In this document: positions 23,371-36,980 of the stretch, in pieces
How the letters are laid out: each line of letters opens with the position of its first letter
Numbering within the stretch: the first letter of the stretch is position 1
Notes under the pieces: generated by a model
The model's input: only the letters and a program-made list of their open reading frames with translations
Database searches by the model: none
What the model was told of the DNA's origin: nothing
Made by a program: the position numbers and the translations under genes
Source: Aptenodytes patagonicus
Taxonomy: Eukaryota > Chordata > Aves > Sphenisciformes > Spheniscidae
Assembly (NCBI RefSeq): GCF_965638725.1
Contig: NC_134982.1
Coordinates: forward strand, 40,290,799-40,354,798
DNA length: 64,000 nt
Direction of reading: 5' to 3'

Positions 23371-26300
23371 GAAAACTTTGGGATTATTACTGTGTGAAGT
23401 TCCTGACTTTATTCCTTAAGATTGTTGCTTCTATAACTTTGTCATTTTATTAGGTGTTTTTGCTTGAAATAGTCAGCTCGTGAGCCTTCTTAGTAAACAT
23501 TTGGAAACTTTTTTTTCAGTATTTGTGCTGTAAGGTACCTGTACTTGTTCATTGCTTATTCATTTAGATTGTTAGGGTCTCTTAGTACCCACAGAAGAAA
23601 GGAGGTGGCTTAGTGACTCAAGCATTTCATGGTGCTTGTTTGGATATGCTTCTACCTGCTATCAGATTAGCTGGATACATATTTAAACAATATTTATTTT
23701 TCTCACATATTTTTAATTATATTTTTTAAGTCCAAATACATCAACTTGTCTTAGGAGTTTTTAAAAATAATCTCCTTTTCTGGCAAGAATGTAATTGCTA
23801 TTACATGTTTACTATAACTAAAATAAATTAGTGAGGAAATAGATTTATTAATTTGTTGAGGTGTTTTGGGGGGGGGGGGGGTGTTGCTTTTTTTTTTTTA
23901 ACCCTAGGTAATATATGCATTCCTATATGTGGTTTTTAGAATATTTCACAGCATCAAGTATTCTCAGGATCCAGTATTTTGCAGTATTAGCTAGTATCTT
24001 TGCAGACATACTTCAGTTGCTTAAAATCTGCTTGGAGCTTCATATACAGTAGGTATGCAGTAATAGACGGCATTTTAGCATTAAAATCTGTCTCTCCCCT
24101 ATATTCACAGGACAGAAGAGGTTTTGTTATTGTCTTTAAAATTATATTTGAGCTATTCCATAATAAAATAAATAAGGCCTTTAAAACAAATTAAGCTTGC
24201 ACTATGTTGTAGGCCGTATGTTTACGTTATTTGCAATTATGCTGTAGGCAAGCACTTTCCTCTTAGCTTGTTCCAGTCGTGGGCTCTGGGTTATGGGCTG
24301 GAATGTTACGGCTACTTTCAGAGCATTTGCTGAGCTGATTAATTTTTTCCATTCATCTGTTTGCAAATAGAGGTAAATTTAAAAGCTTTGGAAAACCTTT
24401 TGAAATGAGTCAGAGTTTGGGTTATACAAAAGGCTGGGCGAGGTAAGGGGGAATGATGACAGATGACATAAACTTTGCATTAGAGCTGTCAAAAGGTGTG
24501 ATCAAGACATGTCACTGCTCAGTGTCTGGTGTCTCCAGATGCCATGTGTCACTACCCGCTACTGTGGGCTACCAAAACACTGGTCTTCCGACTCCATTTT
24601 TCTAGAGAGCTCTTGTTCAAGGGCTGTACATAAACTATAAGTAAGCTTAAGATGTTCTAATTTATATGTACATTCATAGCCAGTGAGAAGAAAATGTTCT
24701 TTTGAGGTAACAAAATGTCAGCACAAATTCTAAGAGAACTCAGGAGTAGCACAATACCTACCAACTGACAATCTTCACTTGATATGTTCTTAAACTTTCA
24801 GGAAAAAAATTGTTTATATTCTCTCTAGGTAATTGGGAGTTTGCTTTTCTCTAAAATGTTCCCTCTCTGAAAGGAAGAACCCCTGTCAAAAGAGTAAGAA
24901 AATGTACAGTGTAACCACTGAGATCGTCTAGATATTACTGAGGTTGATAAGGGTGTTGCATCTGGAGGGGTATGGGCATTCTGATGAGAAGTGAAATGCT
25001 GGAGTTAAATATGTTTCAGAGAAGATTTAAACAGCAAAGTAGTATTACCGGCATGTCGGTCTTCATAAATTTTCTGTCTCATTTTAAACCTAAGGCCTGT
25101 TTTACATGGTTTGATTTGTGTTTATTGAAGGCCTACACTATATTTATGGTTCCGGAGATAGGTAAGGCTCCAGGAAAAGCTTAAAGCTGAGTCCAAATCA
25201 GGAAAGTGAAGAACTACTATGAAAAACAGGCTGCATTGATGATCATGTCTTGGCTAAGTAGACTGTGGTAGAAAGAAAGGGAAAAAAAAAAGGAAGTGGA
25301 GAATGGAAGATAGGTGATGATGAAGTAGTAGTAGGGTAGCAAATGAGTGCAGGGATAATTGGCCAGCAGAGCAGTGACATGAAGTAGTATTTTCAGCACT
25401 GGCTCCATCTTCAGCACAGCAGCATTTACAATATGAATATGGTGATCAACAGTAAATTTATTGGTTTTCTCACTGTTTTGACAGTTACTGCTTGATGTTT
25501 TTTCCTGTTGGCAAGGCCAAGAATTTGATGGATGTTAAAAAAGTACACGCTTATGTGTATGGGTAGTTGGAAAATCCACAGGATCCTTCGTGTAGAAAAT
25601 AAGAGGGTGCAAGTGTATGTTTCTGGGTAGCACCAAAGATAGTTACTGCCCAGCATTTGGCAGCTAGTTCTGGTTATGGCAGATTTGTTGTGGGAAATTC
25701 ACGTGTATTTTTGTGACAGTATGTGATGACAGCTGCAACAAGAGATGTTAGCTGCACAGACTCATTGTTCGGTATAGCAAAGCTCACGTTCAAAGAAGGA
25801 TTTCAAAATATCTGGTGTGCTTGGGCTGGCTTATTTCCATGCCTACAGTTATAACCTTGACTCTCTAGGTGGCAATGCACATACACAGTAAACTACAGTG
25901 AATCTGGAAAATGTTTTGGGTATGCTTTTATTCTGAACTGCTACTGAAAATTTGAGCAGTGACATCATGAATGTTAATCATTTCCTTACCGTGATACATA
26001 AATAAAGGCAGATCAAGTCACAAGTTCCTGATTATAGGGTGGCACGAGGTCTTCAGCATAATTGCAGTAAAAACGTTTTGTCAAGAATTTTTGGTTCATC
26101 TCTTGTTTCTCTCTCCACCCCCCCAAAAAAACCCCCAAACAACCCAAAACCTATCGATTTAACGCATGGGAATTTGTTGTCACTACTTCTTGCACTGTTT
26201 CCATTAGTTACAACTGGAAAGCAAGCTTTATCTGATTGTCTGTTGGATGGAAACTTCGGTCGGTGGCTGAAGGCTACTTGAAATGTACTCGTTAAATATG

Positions 26301-29300
26301 GGGAAGAAAAAGGTAAGTGCTGATTCATAAGAAACTAGTGTTTAAATGTTTGTATGTAGGTAACATATTTGAAATGTATGAGGAAATTTCAAATAGAGTT
26401 TTTCAAGTAGTCTTTATTAAAGAGTTGCTTATTTAAAATTCCTATTTCAAACTTTTTGTTTTAGAGAATTTGATGTTGATGTAGCAAACAGTGTATTTTA
26501 ATTATTGATACTTCATTTGTAAGCGAACTCATTAGTTAAGTATGTTTTAAATGCTCTTGGTCAAAAAAACAGCATTCATGACTTCTTAGTTTTAAGGACT
26601 TAAAAATCATTGTTCTTTCTTCTCTTAAAGCCATACAGATCGTAACTTTTTCACTACTGAAGGAAAAAATAGTTTTCTCACTACTAATATGTTACCATTC
26701 CCAGGGGAAAAAATTGTGAAAGGAGGATGGAGGCAAAGCCAATTTTTGTTTGTAATTTTATTTTGCTTTTAAGAATTATTGTGGTGGATGGTAGTTTTCC
26801 TGGTTTTGTTTTGTCTTCTTTTATAATAGTGAATTTTTGAAAGAAGGGATATGGACTGGCTAAACATTACATTTTTTTCCAGTTTTCTTATATGAATACC
26901 CGGGGTTCATGTTTGGATTGGAATATGATGAAATAAGTGGCTTACCAAGTATGAGACTGAGAAAAGTAAACAAAAATAGTATTGTACTATCTTCAGTGAA
27001 GTGTAAGCCAGAGGAAAGTTTTTTCATGCAGAGCTATGAACGGAAATGAGCCACATCTATTCACTGTTCTCTTGCACAGGTGAATTTTGTAATGTCCTTC
27101 ATTTGAGCAGTGCACAGTGCTCTTCTAATTAAATTGGAACACACAGTATTTAATTCCATTGGATCTACCCGAAGTGTCAAACGTCCTCTCTCTGAAGCCT
27201 GATGCTATATAGTGGGTATTTCCTTTTGATGCTTCAACTTGTAGAATATGGAATTTGCTTTCAGTTTCTTTTACTTCCTAGCATTTTAAAAAACCAATTT
27301 TGTTTCTGATTGCATAAAAAGCAATTATTATGTAAGAACTACTTTGGCATAAAGTAAGCTACCAAAATCCTATGGTTTCATGATTATCTGTTGTAAACTG
27401 CAATGTTTTTTGATCAGATAATCACAGAATGTTGCATCTGTGTATCCCGTAATAGTTTTTCTACTTTTACCTTTTAGGAATTGGAGAAACCTGTGATTGA
27501 AAAGAGGAAAACCTACTTCAGACAAACCTCTGTATTTCTAAATGTGTAATATACAAATACAGAGACACCAAAGACAGCTTTTCATTGTATAAATTGAAGC
27601 CATAAAAATAATTCTAAAGTATGATTGTGAAATATAGTATGATATGAGAGGGAAAGGTATGGGCTAACAAGCAAAATATGTTTATACTTTGGACGTGCTT
27701 AGTAATATCAAACCTGGAGTGTAAAAATCCCTTAATTTCTATGACATGGCAAGGTTTCAGGGAGAAAGTATTATGGTTTTGATGCCCAATATGTATTTTT
27801 TCCTTAGAGTCCATACAAACAATGCATATACGCCCAAAGTGTTTTAAGGATACGGCTTGGTCAGTGGAGTCCCTTTGAGTCAAACAAGTAGGTACCGAGT
27901 GCCTACGTGTTTTTATGCCAGTGAATAGCATAAAAGGTAGAATAGGCTCCCCATTCTCTTTCTTTCTCAGTATTTTGAGCTGTGAGACAGATTCTGGTAC
28001 CCACACTTCAATGCATTCCCCCCCGCCCCAGTTTATATTGTGCAGCTTATCTGTGAATATCCTGGACTTGTCAGCGCTAACTACTCCAATCTCAAATCAT
28101 TTTGGGATTTCTGTTTTATCTTTGTCAGGGTGGTCTTGAATTATTGTGAGGCCAGAATTGCTAATTCATAAAGACAAGTCATTTCAATAATGAGTTCAGC
28201 AATCAAAACACTTACTCAAATTCCTTAGACCACATTGTGTGGCAATTACCAGTGTCATTGACTTAAGAGAGTGATAAAAGCGCATTATTAGATTTTCCTT
28301 TTCAGTAGGGAAAACTAGAAACACTTTGCCCTTTAAAGATAGGATTTTGAATATCTCTGTATTTCAGTGGTGCTGTTTTACTACAGGTTAAAGTAGTGGA
28401 ATTTGATTTTTTGAGATGTACTGTTGTGACTTACGGTTCTCTAAATGCAGTGTACTCATGCTATAGAAGATTTATGCTTTCAGGACAGCTCACAGTAGTG
28501 AGCAGTAACTCTGTTAGCGTTTACAAGAACAGGTCCTTGGTTTTTTATCTTAAGTCTCAAGTAGTCAAGGAAACAATTAACAGTATTTTTAGTGTGTTTT
28601 CGTAAAAAAACAAAGGTCTCTCTGATCACATATTTAAAAAAGAAAATCAGTCACACCACTTTGAGCCAAGGATGCAACCAAACTCATTTCCTCTACTAGG
28701 CTGGTCAGTTTTTCCTCAGAAAGAAAAAATACATAAGGTGTTTTCATATGAGGCAAGTATTTAAAAGAATGATTTCGGTTGCCAATACTGATTTCTGTGA
28801 TGTTAAAAACTACCATTTAAAAACACAATATAGCAATTAGCAAACACATTGGTTTAAAAATTTTGTAAAGGCTAAGACATTGGGTCGTAGCAGAAAAATG
28901 TTGTTTTAGAAAGGGGTGATTGGCCCAGAGAAGAAATCCAAAATAAACTTCTTAATTTGCCAAATAGAAGTAAGCTTAAATTTCCTTTGTTTTCTTCTTA
29001 GAAATCTCGGTACCTAAAGGTGAAACTTAGGCAGTCAGCCACAAACAGTCAAGTTAATCAGTTTGAAGGTTCGTGATACGGCGTATTTCTATTATGTAGT
29101 ATGTGATAGCTTCTCGAAACACAGCCTGAAAGCAGTAATAATCGTAACAGAGCCCTGCCTAGCTGACAGTAGCAAAGTGGTCAAAGCGATGCCCTGCAGA
29201 CCAGATGCAGCTCATAGGGTGAATCCATATGGTCACTTGCCTCTTGTGCCATGGCCTTGCCATCAGGCTGTGCCTGATGGGGAGCCCTTGCCCGAACCCC

Positions 29301-32300
29301 ACAATTGCTAGGACAGCCTGTGAAACCCAACAGCCAAGTGCTTTGGACTTGCCAGCAGAGCAGTCAGCAATTCTATCTTAAAGGCACACTGTCACATGAA
29401 CATGGATATGCCTTCAGCTGCCCCTAGCCTTTGGAAGGCTGGCCTGGGACAATACTATTCTCTGTGAATCAGCCCATCTTATCACACTGGATAATCTGGC
29501 ATTGCCTTATGTCTTCTGTGCGTTCCACTCTGAGAGTGTGTGTACTCAGCATACTTGACGGACGCCCCAATAAGTGTCTTCAGGTTTTCCTCCTGCCTCC
29601 AGCCATGGGTCACTAAAGGACAGCCTGCCTTATTCCTTTGTGAAGCACAGCGCTCCCTGTACATTCATCGCTGTTTAACCCTTCATTTTTAGGTAAAAGT
29701 TTTAGGTTAGCTCAAAATAAAGAGGTCATGTGGATAAGGTTCTTTTTTTTCAGTCTCAAGCAGCAAGTTTTTTGTTTGTCTCCTCTAAAGCTTGAAGCAT
29801 TTGCTTTGTCATGTCTTTGAGTGTGAATAGTAACACAAACCTCCATCTTCCCAATTCTTACCTTCTGTATAGTCCGTGTGGGAAAGATACATTGTATCTG
29901 GTATGAAAAAAGGTGGGAAAGAAAAGAACAGATTTTGAAAATAGTTTTAAAATGAGGATTTGAAAGCTCTGGGGTCACACCTGGAGAAAGTCTCACTGAA
30001 GAATCCATATGCCTGTCATTTGACCCAGGCCAGGGAGCTGACAAGTCAGAGTTCACATCTTCTATCAGTACTCTGAAAGATGACACATTTGAAAAATCTG
30101 TTAGCCAGCCTGCGGGATACAAGGAATGACGGAGCAAACTGAAGAGAGGCAGTGTTCCCTGAGACTATTCTACAAAACTCTTAAGACTTCTTATTCTTAG
30201 AAGCAAGGATTGTGTTAACGCTCAAGAAAGGCTCCTTAGAAAATTTTTAAGGTGTTACTGTTTAGCTACACATATCATCTGAGGAGTCATCTAATACTGA
30301 GCTAAGAACAGCAACTGAAGTGGCTATCCTTCGATCCTGCATCATCCTCGTGCTTGTCTCCATGATTGTTACCCTACCAAAGTACATTGTGCTTTTCCAT
30401 CACTGTGAAGGGTTTCTTTCAAGAGATGAAGACTACTACATTTTAAAGCTGCCAGACACACTCCTACACCGAGTCCTCTTAGGCCTTCTTCACTTGTTTT
30501 CCTACCTCCATTAAGTAAGTTGAGTAATAGAGACCAATGACACCATCTGAAATGTTATTTCTCAATTCTGGACAGTAATGTCCTGCCTGAGGAAGCAGTA
30601 TGTTGGTTTCCATGGGACTATCACTAGAAGCACAGAAACTATTCATGATTGTAATGAGACTAAGCTGTAGCATCCTATTTTGTTCCTTGGGTCTGCACTG
30701 ACTTCAAAGGTATTTACAGAACGCATTTTGGAAGAATTGATGGTTGGCTATTTGTGACTGTGACCATCAAGCTGACAAAACCTACCCCACTACATTCCCG
30801 GCAACTTACAGACTCTAATAAAAAAAATTTAAAAGCCAGTTTTTCTCACAGAATAAATTCTGCAGGTAGTCCTGTTGACTTTGAATAATTCTTCATGCAA
30901 ATACAATGTCTGAACTACCTTGAAGGATTTTGAGCCATGCTCAGATACCAGTAACTACTTGTTGCAACCACTGAATAATCTGATTAAAAAACCACCATAA
31001 GAACACGCGGCATCCTGGCTGTGTATAATTCAATATTCAAGACTGTCCTCATTCTTGCCTCCTGTTGAAGCGCATCTATCATGTGAACCACTAGCTGATG
31101 GACATTCATATGCCTGCCTGGGTTCTGTCATCCTTAACTTAAATGAAAAAATCAGTTTATTTGTGATGAGGGAAGTCATGTTCTCCTTCTTGGGAAAGCA
31201 TTTGTTGGCAGATCAGTGTGCCGTGGGCAGCAGGAGGGAAGATTTACTACAGTCAGACCTGGAATAATCGTTGCATATTCGCATAGTGTGAAATAAGTAA
31301 TAAAGTATGACTTAAGCTCACTCCAGGAGGTTGCCTCTACACACTGTAAGTTGAAGGGGAAGACCAAGGCAGAAGATTCTGTTTTGTTGTAGTCCAGAAT
31401 CTGCATGGTAAACAAGATTTAAGGTTTGCGCTACAAAGAAAACTAATCTTCCACAGTGCCTTTCCACAGCATGCTAAAGCAGTACCTTAAACAGTCATCA
31501 TCTGATGGGTGTGTATTCAGTGTACCTGCCGCCAGCCTTCGGTGTTGGACTAACCTATGAGACTTCTTTATTTATGTTGGAAGATAAAGGTAAATAAGCC
31601 TAGTGGCAGGCTGATTTGTTGGTAATGATATGTGACGGGGGAGAAATCTAGAAGCAGTCTTTACCAGTTTCACTCCTTGCTCCTGTCTTTGCTGCTTCAT
31701 CAGTTCTTGAAGATCTGCTAGGGCACTAAGGGAAAGGTAAAAGTTTGTAGATAGTCTTACGAAACTCAGTGTCTTCAGTGCGTTTGGAGATGATGAAACA
31801 ATGAAACTGGAAGCTCCCTCTAAAGCAGATTAGTGCATAAGATGTAGATGAGTTTTGGCTTTTTCATTCCAAAATCTGGACACTCCTTTAGTAGATCCTG
31901 CCTGATTAACCATGGTTGATGGAAAAAATATTTTAAAATACTTGCTGGATAGGAGGTATGATCTAACAGAACATAGTGAACAGAGTGAGTATCTGGATGG
32001 TTATGCCTTTACAGGCAACCCATGGAAACAACAAAAACAAAGCCATTCCTGTTTTGGTAAAAGTTTCTGTTAAGCGTATTACGATCCTTTAAGATCATTT
32101 TTTGGTAGGAGATGTTTGGACTTCAAAAACAATGGAAAGTTATGCATGAATTAATGCAGTCATACTTTGACATGTCTGCATTTCACTTAGGACATGAAAA
32201 GCAGGAGGTGTGAAGCGTTGTTCCTAATGGGCATCCAAGAATTGAGCTGGCCACACTGCTGTTGAAGTGACAGCTTAGACACTGGGAATATAGGACTTAT

Positions 32301-34380
32301 GAAAAAAGAAGCATAAAGGATGGACAAGCAAGATAGCGCTGATCTTAAGGTAAGTCTGTAGAAATAGGATTGATATTCTGCAGTAGGACTGCAGGAGAAA
32401 ACATCTCAGCAGTTCTGATTTCTAGAGGTAACAGGATAAGAGTACATGATAGTTATGTGGACTTTGAACCACTAAAATGTCTGTTAGAAAACACACCACA
32501 TGTGTTTTCATATCAGTGAAGTGCTGGGGGGTTGGGTGTGAGAATTTGCAGCATGAGAATTGTATGGCTTTGCAGAACAGATTTTTAGGTCTTCGTATTA
32601 GATTACAAATGGCGAGTCTTGATTCCAGGGAAGACTGAGAATTTCTCATGTCTGAAAGAAGATGCACAACTTAGAAAAAAATGGCAGAAATTTGGAATTA
32701 GGAAAATGCTTGCAGTCAGAGGAATATGTACACCTAGCTATGTCTGGGTCAAAGTCCAGAGCATCTGCCTGTGCTGGGATACATGTGTTTCAGGTTTCTT
32801 ACAGGGTTCAGATTGGTATGAAGAGTGGGCCTGGTAACAGTGACTGATATGTCCTATTGAAAGAACATTTCTTTATTTCATTTATAAACATTGGTGAAAC
32901 TAGCAAATTGAGCTGGAAGTTTCTATGCTGACTCAGGATTACTTGTTTGAGAAAATTTAAAATAATACCTTAAAAGGTGTAGCTAGGAAAAGAATGAACA
33001 TGCTGTTCATCACCTAAAATTTCTAGCAGTGCATTCTGTTACTGGAAGCTGTAATGCTTTTTTAAGGCCTACCATGTAAGAAGTGCAATGTAAGAAGTCT
33101 AAAGACAAAATAGAAGCAGTGTAAGAAGTAGAAACTTGTGTTTGGCAGGGGGCTGGAAGCAGTTTTCTTACCCTCCTTGTCTTTGAAAGAATAGTTCCTG
33201 TGAAACCACTGCTAAGTTTAACAGCTACTGTTTCAAAAGGCCCTGAGGCACACCCCAGGGCTGAGCAGGCTTTTCTGCTCTGGTTTTCGGGGTGCTGCTG
33301 AGCCTGGGTCCTTGACCTGACAGTGGGATTATCTTCTCCCAGGTGCTCTTGGTGGCTCTGCTCCCAGGCTCCTGCACTGAGACAATGTGGTCCAAAGGCA
33401 GGGCTCTTGTGTAGGGGAGGAGGAGGGAGAGCTGGGCACCATGGAGGAAGGTGAGACTTGGGCAGGAGAATTAGAAATGGAGAGACCAGAAAATGGGAGA
33501 AACATCTAGAAAGAGTAAGTGGATGGGAAATACAGGTAAACTCCAGAGGCAGGCGGACATTGGAGCTCACAGTCAATACAGTGGCACAACTGAAACCAAC
33601 GAAAGAAACTTTAGGCAAAAAGCGGATGAGAGGGCAGGGCAGAGAAATGAAAGAACTGGAGGCTGGGATTTATTACAGGAAGAGGGCAAGTTTGGGACAA
33701 AAGGAAATGGAAACTGAAAGAAAAGTGAGGTTTGAGAGAGAAGTTGGAGGAAATACAGAAGACTGGAAACAAAATGAAACTCAGAATACAGGGAGAATGG
33801 TGTATGCCTGCTGTGTTAATCCACACTAGGTACAACTGGCTGTAATTGCTGCAGATGCTTGTTTTGGTCCTCGGTGTGTTCCAGGGCTCCAACCCTGCAG
33901 GACGCAGTGATAACTGCTGAAGGGGTGTTGAGGTTCCGCCTTCAATTTTTTTTTGTCAGTGTGGAAAAAGAGATACAGAAGGAATGTGAAGAAGAATAGG
34001 AAGATCAAGAACCTGAGTATTCAAAAGTTTGGGTTTACATCCAAATTTCATCACTTCATGAAGATTTTAATTAATAGACTGGTCACATACTGATTTTCTT
34101 GTAGACAGGTTGAGTTGTTCATTGTCATGAGCTGTAATCCAGTTACTGTTTTTCACCTTTTGCTTTTCAATGTGTTGATTACGTATGATTCAAGTCTTCA
34201 TAATTCAAGAGGGAATTGTTGGTTTCCTCTTGGAGCTTCCCATTAGGTTTATCGTGAGTGCTGTAACCTTAACTTACACCATGAGTTTATTTTCACAATA
34301 CCCTAAAAAATGACCAGGGAAAAACCTCAGGCTTTAGAGGGGAAGCTGAGATACAGACAAACTCGAGCCAAAAACCGTAT
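23371..34380. other. Intergenic spacer C9orf40-TRPM6, 11 kb
   Basis: I see no gene here. Homopolymer G and T runs lie at 23868-23899. The longest open frame is the 202-codon minus-strand frame at 33010-33618, in a moderately GC-rich patch; it has no recognisable domain and is treated as chance. No clear CR1 copy, tRNA or other RNA gene was found. Regulatory elements for TRPM6 could lie here but cannot be read from the sequence. Confidence 0.65.
23868..23899. repeat. Poly-G (14) next to poly-T (12)
   Basis: G14 at 23868-23881 and T12 at 23888-23899 are separated by TGTTGC. Lengths of such runs are prone to sequencing and assembly error. Confidence 0.8.
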
Positions 34381-34429
34381 GCCGCGTTTGGGACACTTGT
34401 GATCCGGTTTCTCGACGCGATGAAGAACT

Positions 34430-35150
34430 TGGCAGGGTCGAAGCAAAGCGCCGCTGGGCCCGGGGGGAGGGTGTCCGCGGGGGCCCGCGGAGCGCCCGGC
34501 TGTCGGGGCTCCCCGGGAGAGCGGCGGCGAGGGCAGAGCCGGTCCTCGGCTGTCCCACATAGGAAAACCTCGCCTGCTGCCTTGGGGCAGCGCGCACCTT
34601 CCAATATCGGGGAAAAAACCAACCAAGTAACTAAAAAGCCGGGGGTAAAGGACGGCGCCCCGGGAGCCGCCGCGCCCCGCGGAGGCACCGCCCGCCCGCC
34701 CCGCCGCCGCGGGACAAGGATCGCCGGCGCCGGCGGGCATGGCGGCGCGGCGGGACCTGCTCGTCTCGCAGCTGGGCTCCGTCTGCCGCGGCGGCCGGGA
34801 CTGGCGGGGGGGCGGCTGGCGACACCCGCCCCGCGAGCGCTGCGCGGCGGCGGAGGACCGCCGGCCGCGGGCACCCCTGCGCCGACCCCGCCGGGGCGGC
34901 CGCGAACCCGCGGTCCCACAGGTGAGGGCGGTACAGGCGGGGACGGGACGCGGACGCTGGCGTGGCCGGGGTCTCGCTGCTCTCCTTCCCGGGGCGGGCT
35001 GCGAAATCCCCCGCAGAGGGCGGCTGCCGGCGGAGCAGAAGGTGTTAGGGCTGATCCTCTTTCTCCTTATCCGGGCCGAGGTCCCCTCGGCCTGAGAGAG
35101 AGGGGCATCTCCGTACGGAGTGGGTGATGGGGCGGCCAGCTCACCGGAGC
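34430..35150. promoter_or_regulatory. TRPM6: CpG island, likely TRPM6 promoter
   Basis: A second CpG-dense, GC-rich block stands in AT-rich flanks, 14 kb upstream of the first certain TRPM6 exon. No other gene is visible within reach on either strand, so TRPM6 is the natural owner. A CAG|GTGAGG splice donor at 34921/34922 sits inside it. Open frames on both strands (up to 276 codons on the minus strand) follow from the GC content and lack recognisable domains. Confidence 0.65.
34739..34921 (+). CDS. TRPM6: Candidate TRPM6 first coding exon (61 codons)
   Basis: ATG at 34739 (GGGCATGG, G at +4) opens exactly 61 codons to the donor CAG|GTGAGG. This phase-0 end fits the phase-0 start of the exon at 49072. 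The peptide (MAARRDLLVSQLGSVCRGG, then Arg/Pro-rich) does not resemble the human TRPM6 start MKEQPVLERLQ. TRPM6 is known to use alternative first exons, so a different N-terminus is possible. It is equally possible that this exon is non-coding in the real mRNA, or that another first exon exists in the 14 kb intron. Confidence 0.4.
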
Positions 35151-36617
35151 GCGGCATCTAGAGAAGCTCTTCTTTTTCCAGTGGTACACATTGCACTTTC
35201 CGTGTCATGAGTGGCATTTGAGCACATCTGTAAATGGCGTCAGACTTCATCTGAAAGTCCGGGCCACTTGGGGAGAAAACAGATCTGTTGGACTAACGGC
35301 AAACAGAAAACCTCAGGCCACAGGGGGCTGTTTTGCTAATGATTTAATGTTCTGGTGTCGGTGCTGATTACCCACCCCCCTGTGCTTCTGCAGATGTGGA
35401 CTTGAGTGATTTTATACACATATCTGCTTGTATACTAGTAGCCGTGAAAGGCTTCCAGCAAAAAGGATTACCCATGTCCAGAGGACGTTGCACAGTGATT
35501 TTGTGGTAGTGCCATTTGAATGCCATGAGGTTTACAATGGTTATATGTAACATGTAAGAAAAATGCCTCTGGGTCTAGCAAATTTTCACTTCTTACCGTG
35601 ATGCTGATTGAAACCTTTTTTTTTAAATTTAAAGACGAAATGTGTGTGATTCAGATGTTGGGATTTTAAGAACAGAGCTCTGCTACTATAGATAAAATTG
35701 TGAGACTGGATGGTATTTCACACAGATCATGCTGTAGCAACATATCTGATGTATCCATTTCTGATATACTTGCTGATATAAGAAATATGTTTACAGTGGA
35801 ATATTCTTTCTGGGTATTTCTGTTTATGAATATGATTTTCAAAATAGGCAGCATCTGCTTGTACACTAAGAAAAAATGAGCTAGTGTTTTAAGTTGTGAA
35901 CACCTGAAGTTAAACCACAAACTCCTTTTCTTGGTACCAAAATGGAGTGGCCAGTTTTTAGAGATTTAGTGTATTTTGGACCTCCCAGGGGAATTGCAGT
36001 GTTACCTATAAGAATAAGCTCATACTGATATGAGGCTAAAATGAGTTTAAGGAAGCATCATCATTGTTTTTTTAATGAAAAATACGCTCTGAAGTTGTTA
36101 AATCAGTGTACAGACTTTTCTTTGATAAGTTTGTATTATACTATAACAACCTCATTTAAAGTAGTAACAGGCTTATATAGTATTATTAAAAAACATGATA
36201 AGCAGCAAATAGGTTAGGTTATGTTTGAACCTAAGTTTCTTTAATCGTTTTGTGGCTTGATAAGGGACAAATGCTGAAGCTTTCTTGGCTGTTACAAGAA
36301 ATTACCCAATAGTGAATGTGCTGAAGTACGTTGTCCCTGGAAGTAACCAGTGTCAGGAAGAAAACATAAGAATCGTACAGAACCGTACCAGAGAAAGACA
36401 TTTCTCTTTGAGCTCCACCTTCACTTTTTTTTTTTAAATGTTGTAGGGACAAGGAGAAGTGAAGATAATTGTTACTTTTTTTTTTTTTCTCCATTTGTGA
36501 CCACCTAAGTGGAAGGCAAAAAGTCATGTAGTAGTTTTAAAAGAGCAGAAGGTAGGTGAGTTTCAAATATCTACAGCTCTTAAAGGAAAATGAGGTCTCA
36601 GTAAAGAGCTGTCTGTC

Positions 36618-36635
36618 CATGCATGCATGCATGCA
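36618..36635. repeat. (CATG)n short microsatellite
   Basis: Four consecutive CATG units and a partial fifth give a self-complementary 18-bp run. Confidence 0.8.
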
Positions 36636-36669
36636 ATTGTGCAGTGCACACAGTGCTCCGCTCTGGGCT

Positions 36670-36980
36670 GCAGGTAGCGTTTTCAAAAACATCTAAATGA
36701 TTTATGTGCCTAGGTCCCAGTTTTCAAAAATGTTGTTGGCATGTAAGAGTGTAGGTCCCTCTGGGACCTGTCAAACTTTGTGCACCTCATGGCCGCTTTG
36801 TTTGTGCAGAACCTCAGGGGCTGGGCAGCTGCAGCATGTCACTTCTCTGTCATCCCAATGAGTTCTTGTTCGCCTCTGCATAACCACAGTGGCAGGTGCC
36901 CAGAGATAATAGAACACACGTTTTAATGGTCATGGGGCCAGATTCGTCCTCGATTTATAGTATTGTCTTTAAAGTGGGGT
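36670..36980. repeat. Possible ancient interspersed repeat remnant
   Basis: GTTTTCAAAAA occurs twice, at 36679 and 36720, with GTGCCTAGGTCCCA between. This resembles an old element abundant in turtle, crocodile and bird DNA whose units pair TTTTCAAAA with CCTAAGTCCCA. Near 36939 CCAGATTCGTCC has a similar flavour. The match is from memory and degenerate, so no family is assigned. Confidence 0.3.

Noticed and set aside
33010..33618. 202-codon minus-strand open frame upstream of TRPM6
   Set aside because: It is Ser/Pro-rich with no recognisable domain and no supporting splice or promoter pattern; its composition explains the lack of stops.
34327..35157. 276- and 208-codon minus-strand and 242-codon plus-strand frames in the CpG island
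   Set aside because: They are overlapping low-complexity Arg/Pro/Ala/Gly frames caused by high GC. The plus-strand 242-codon frame does not reach the splice donor in the phase needed by TRPM6.
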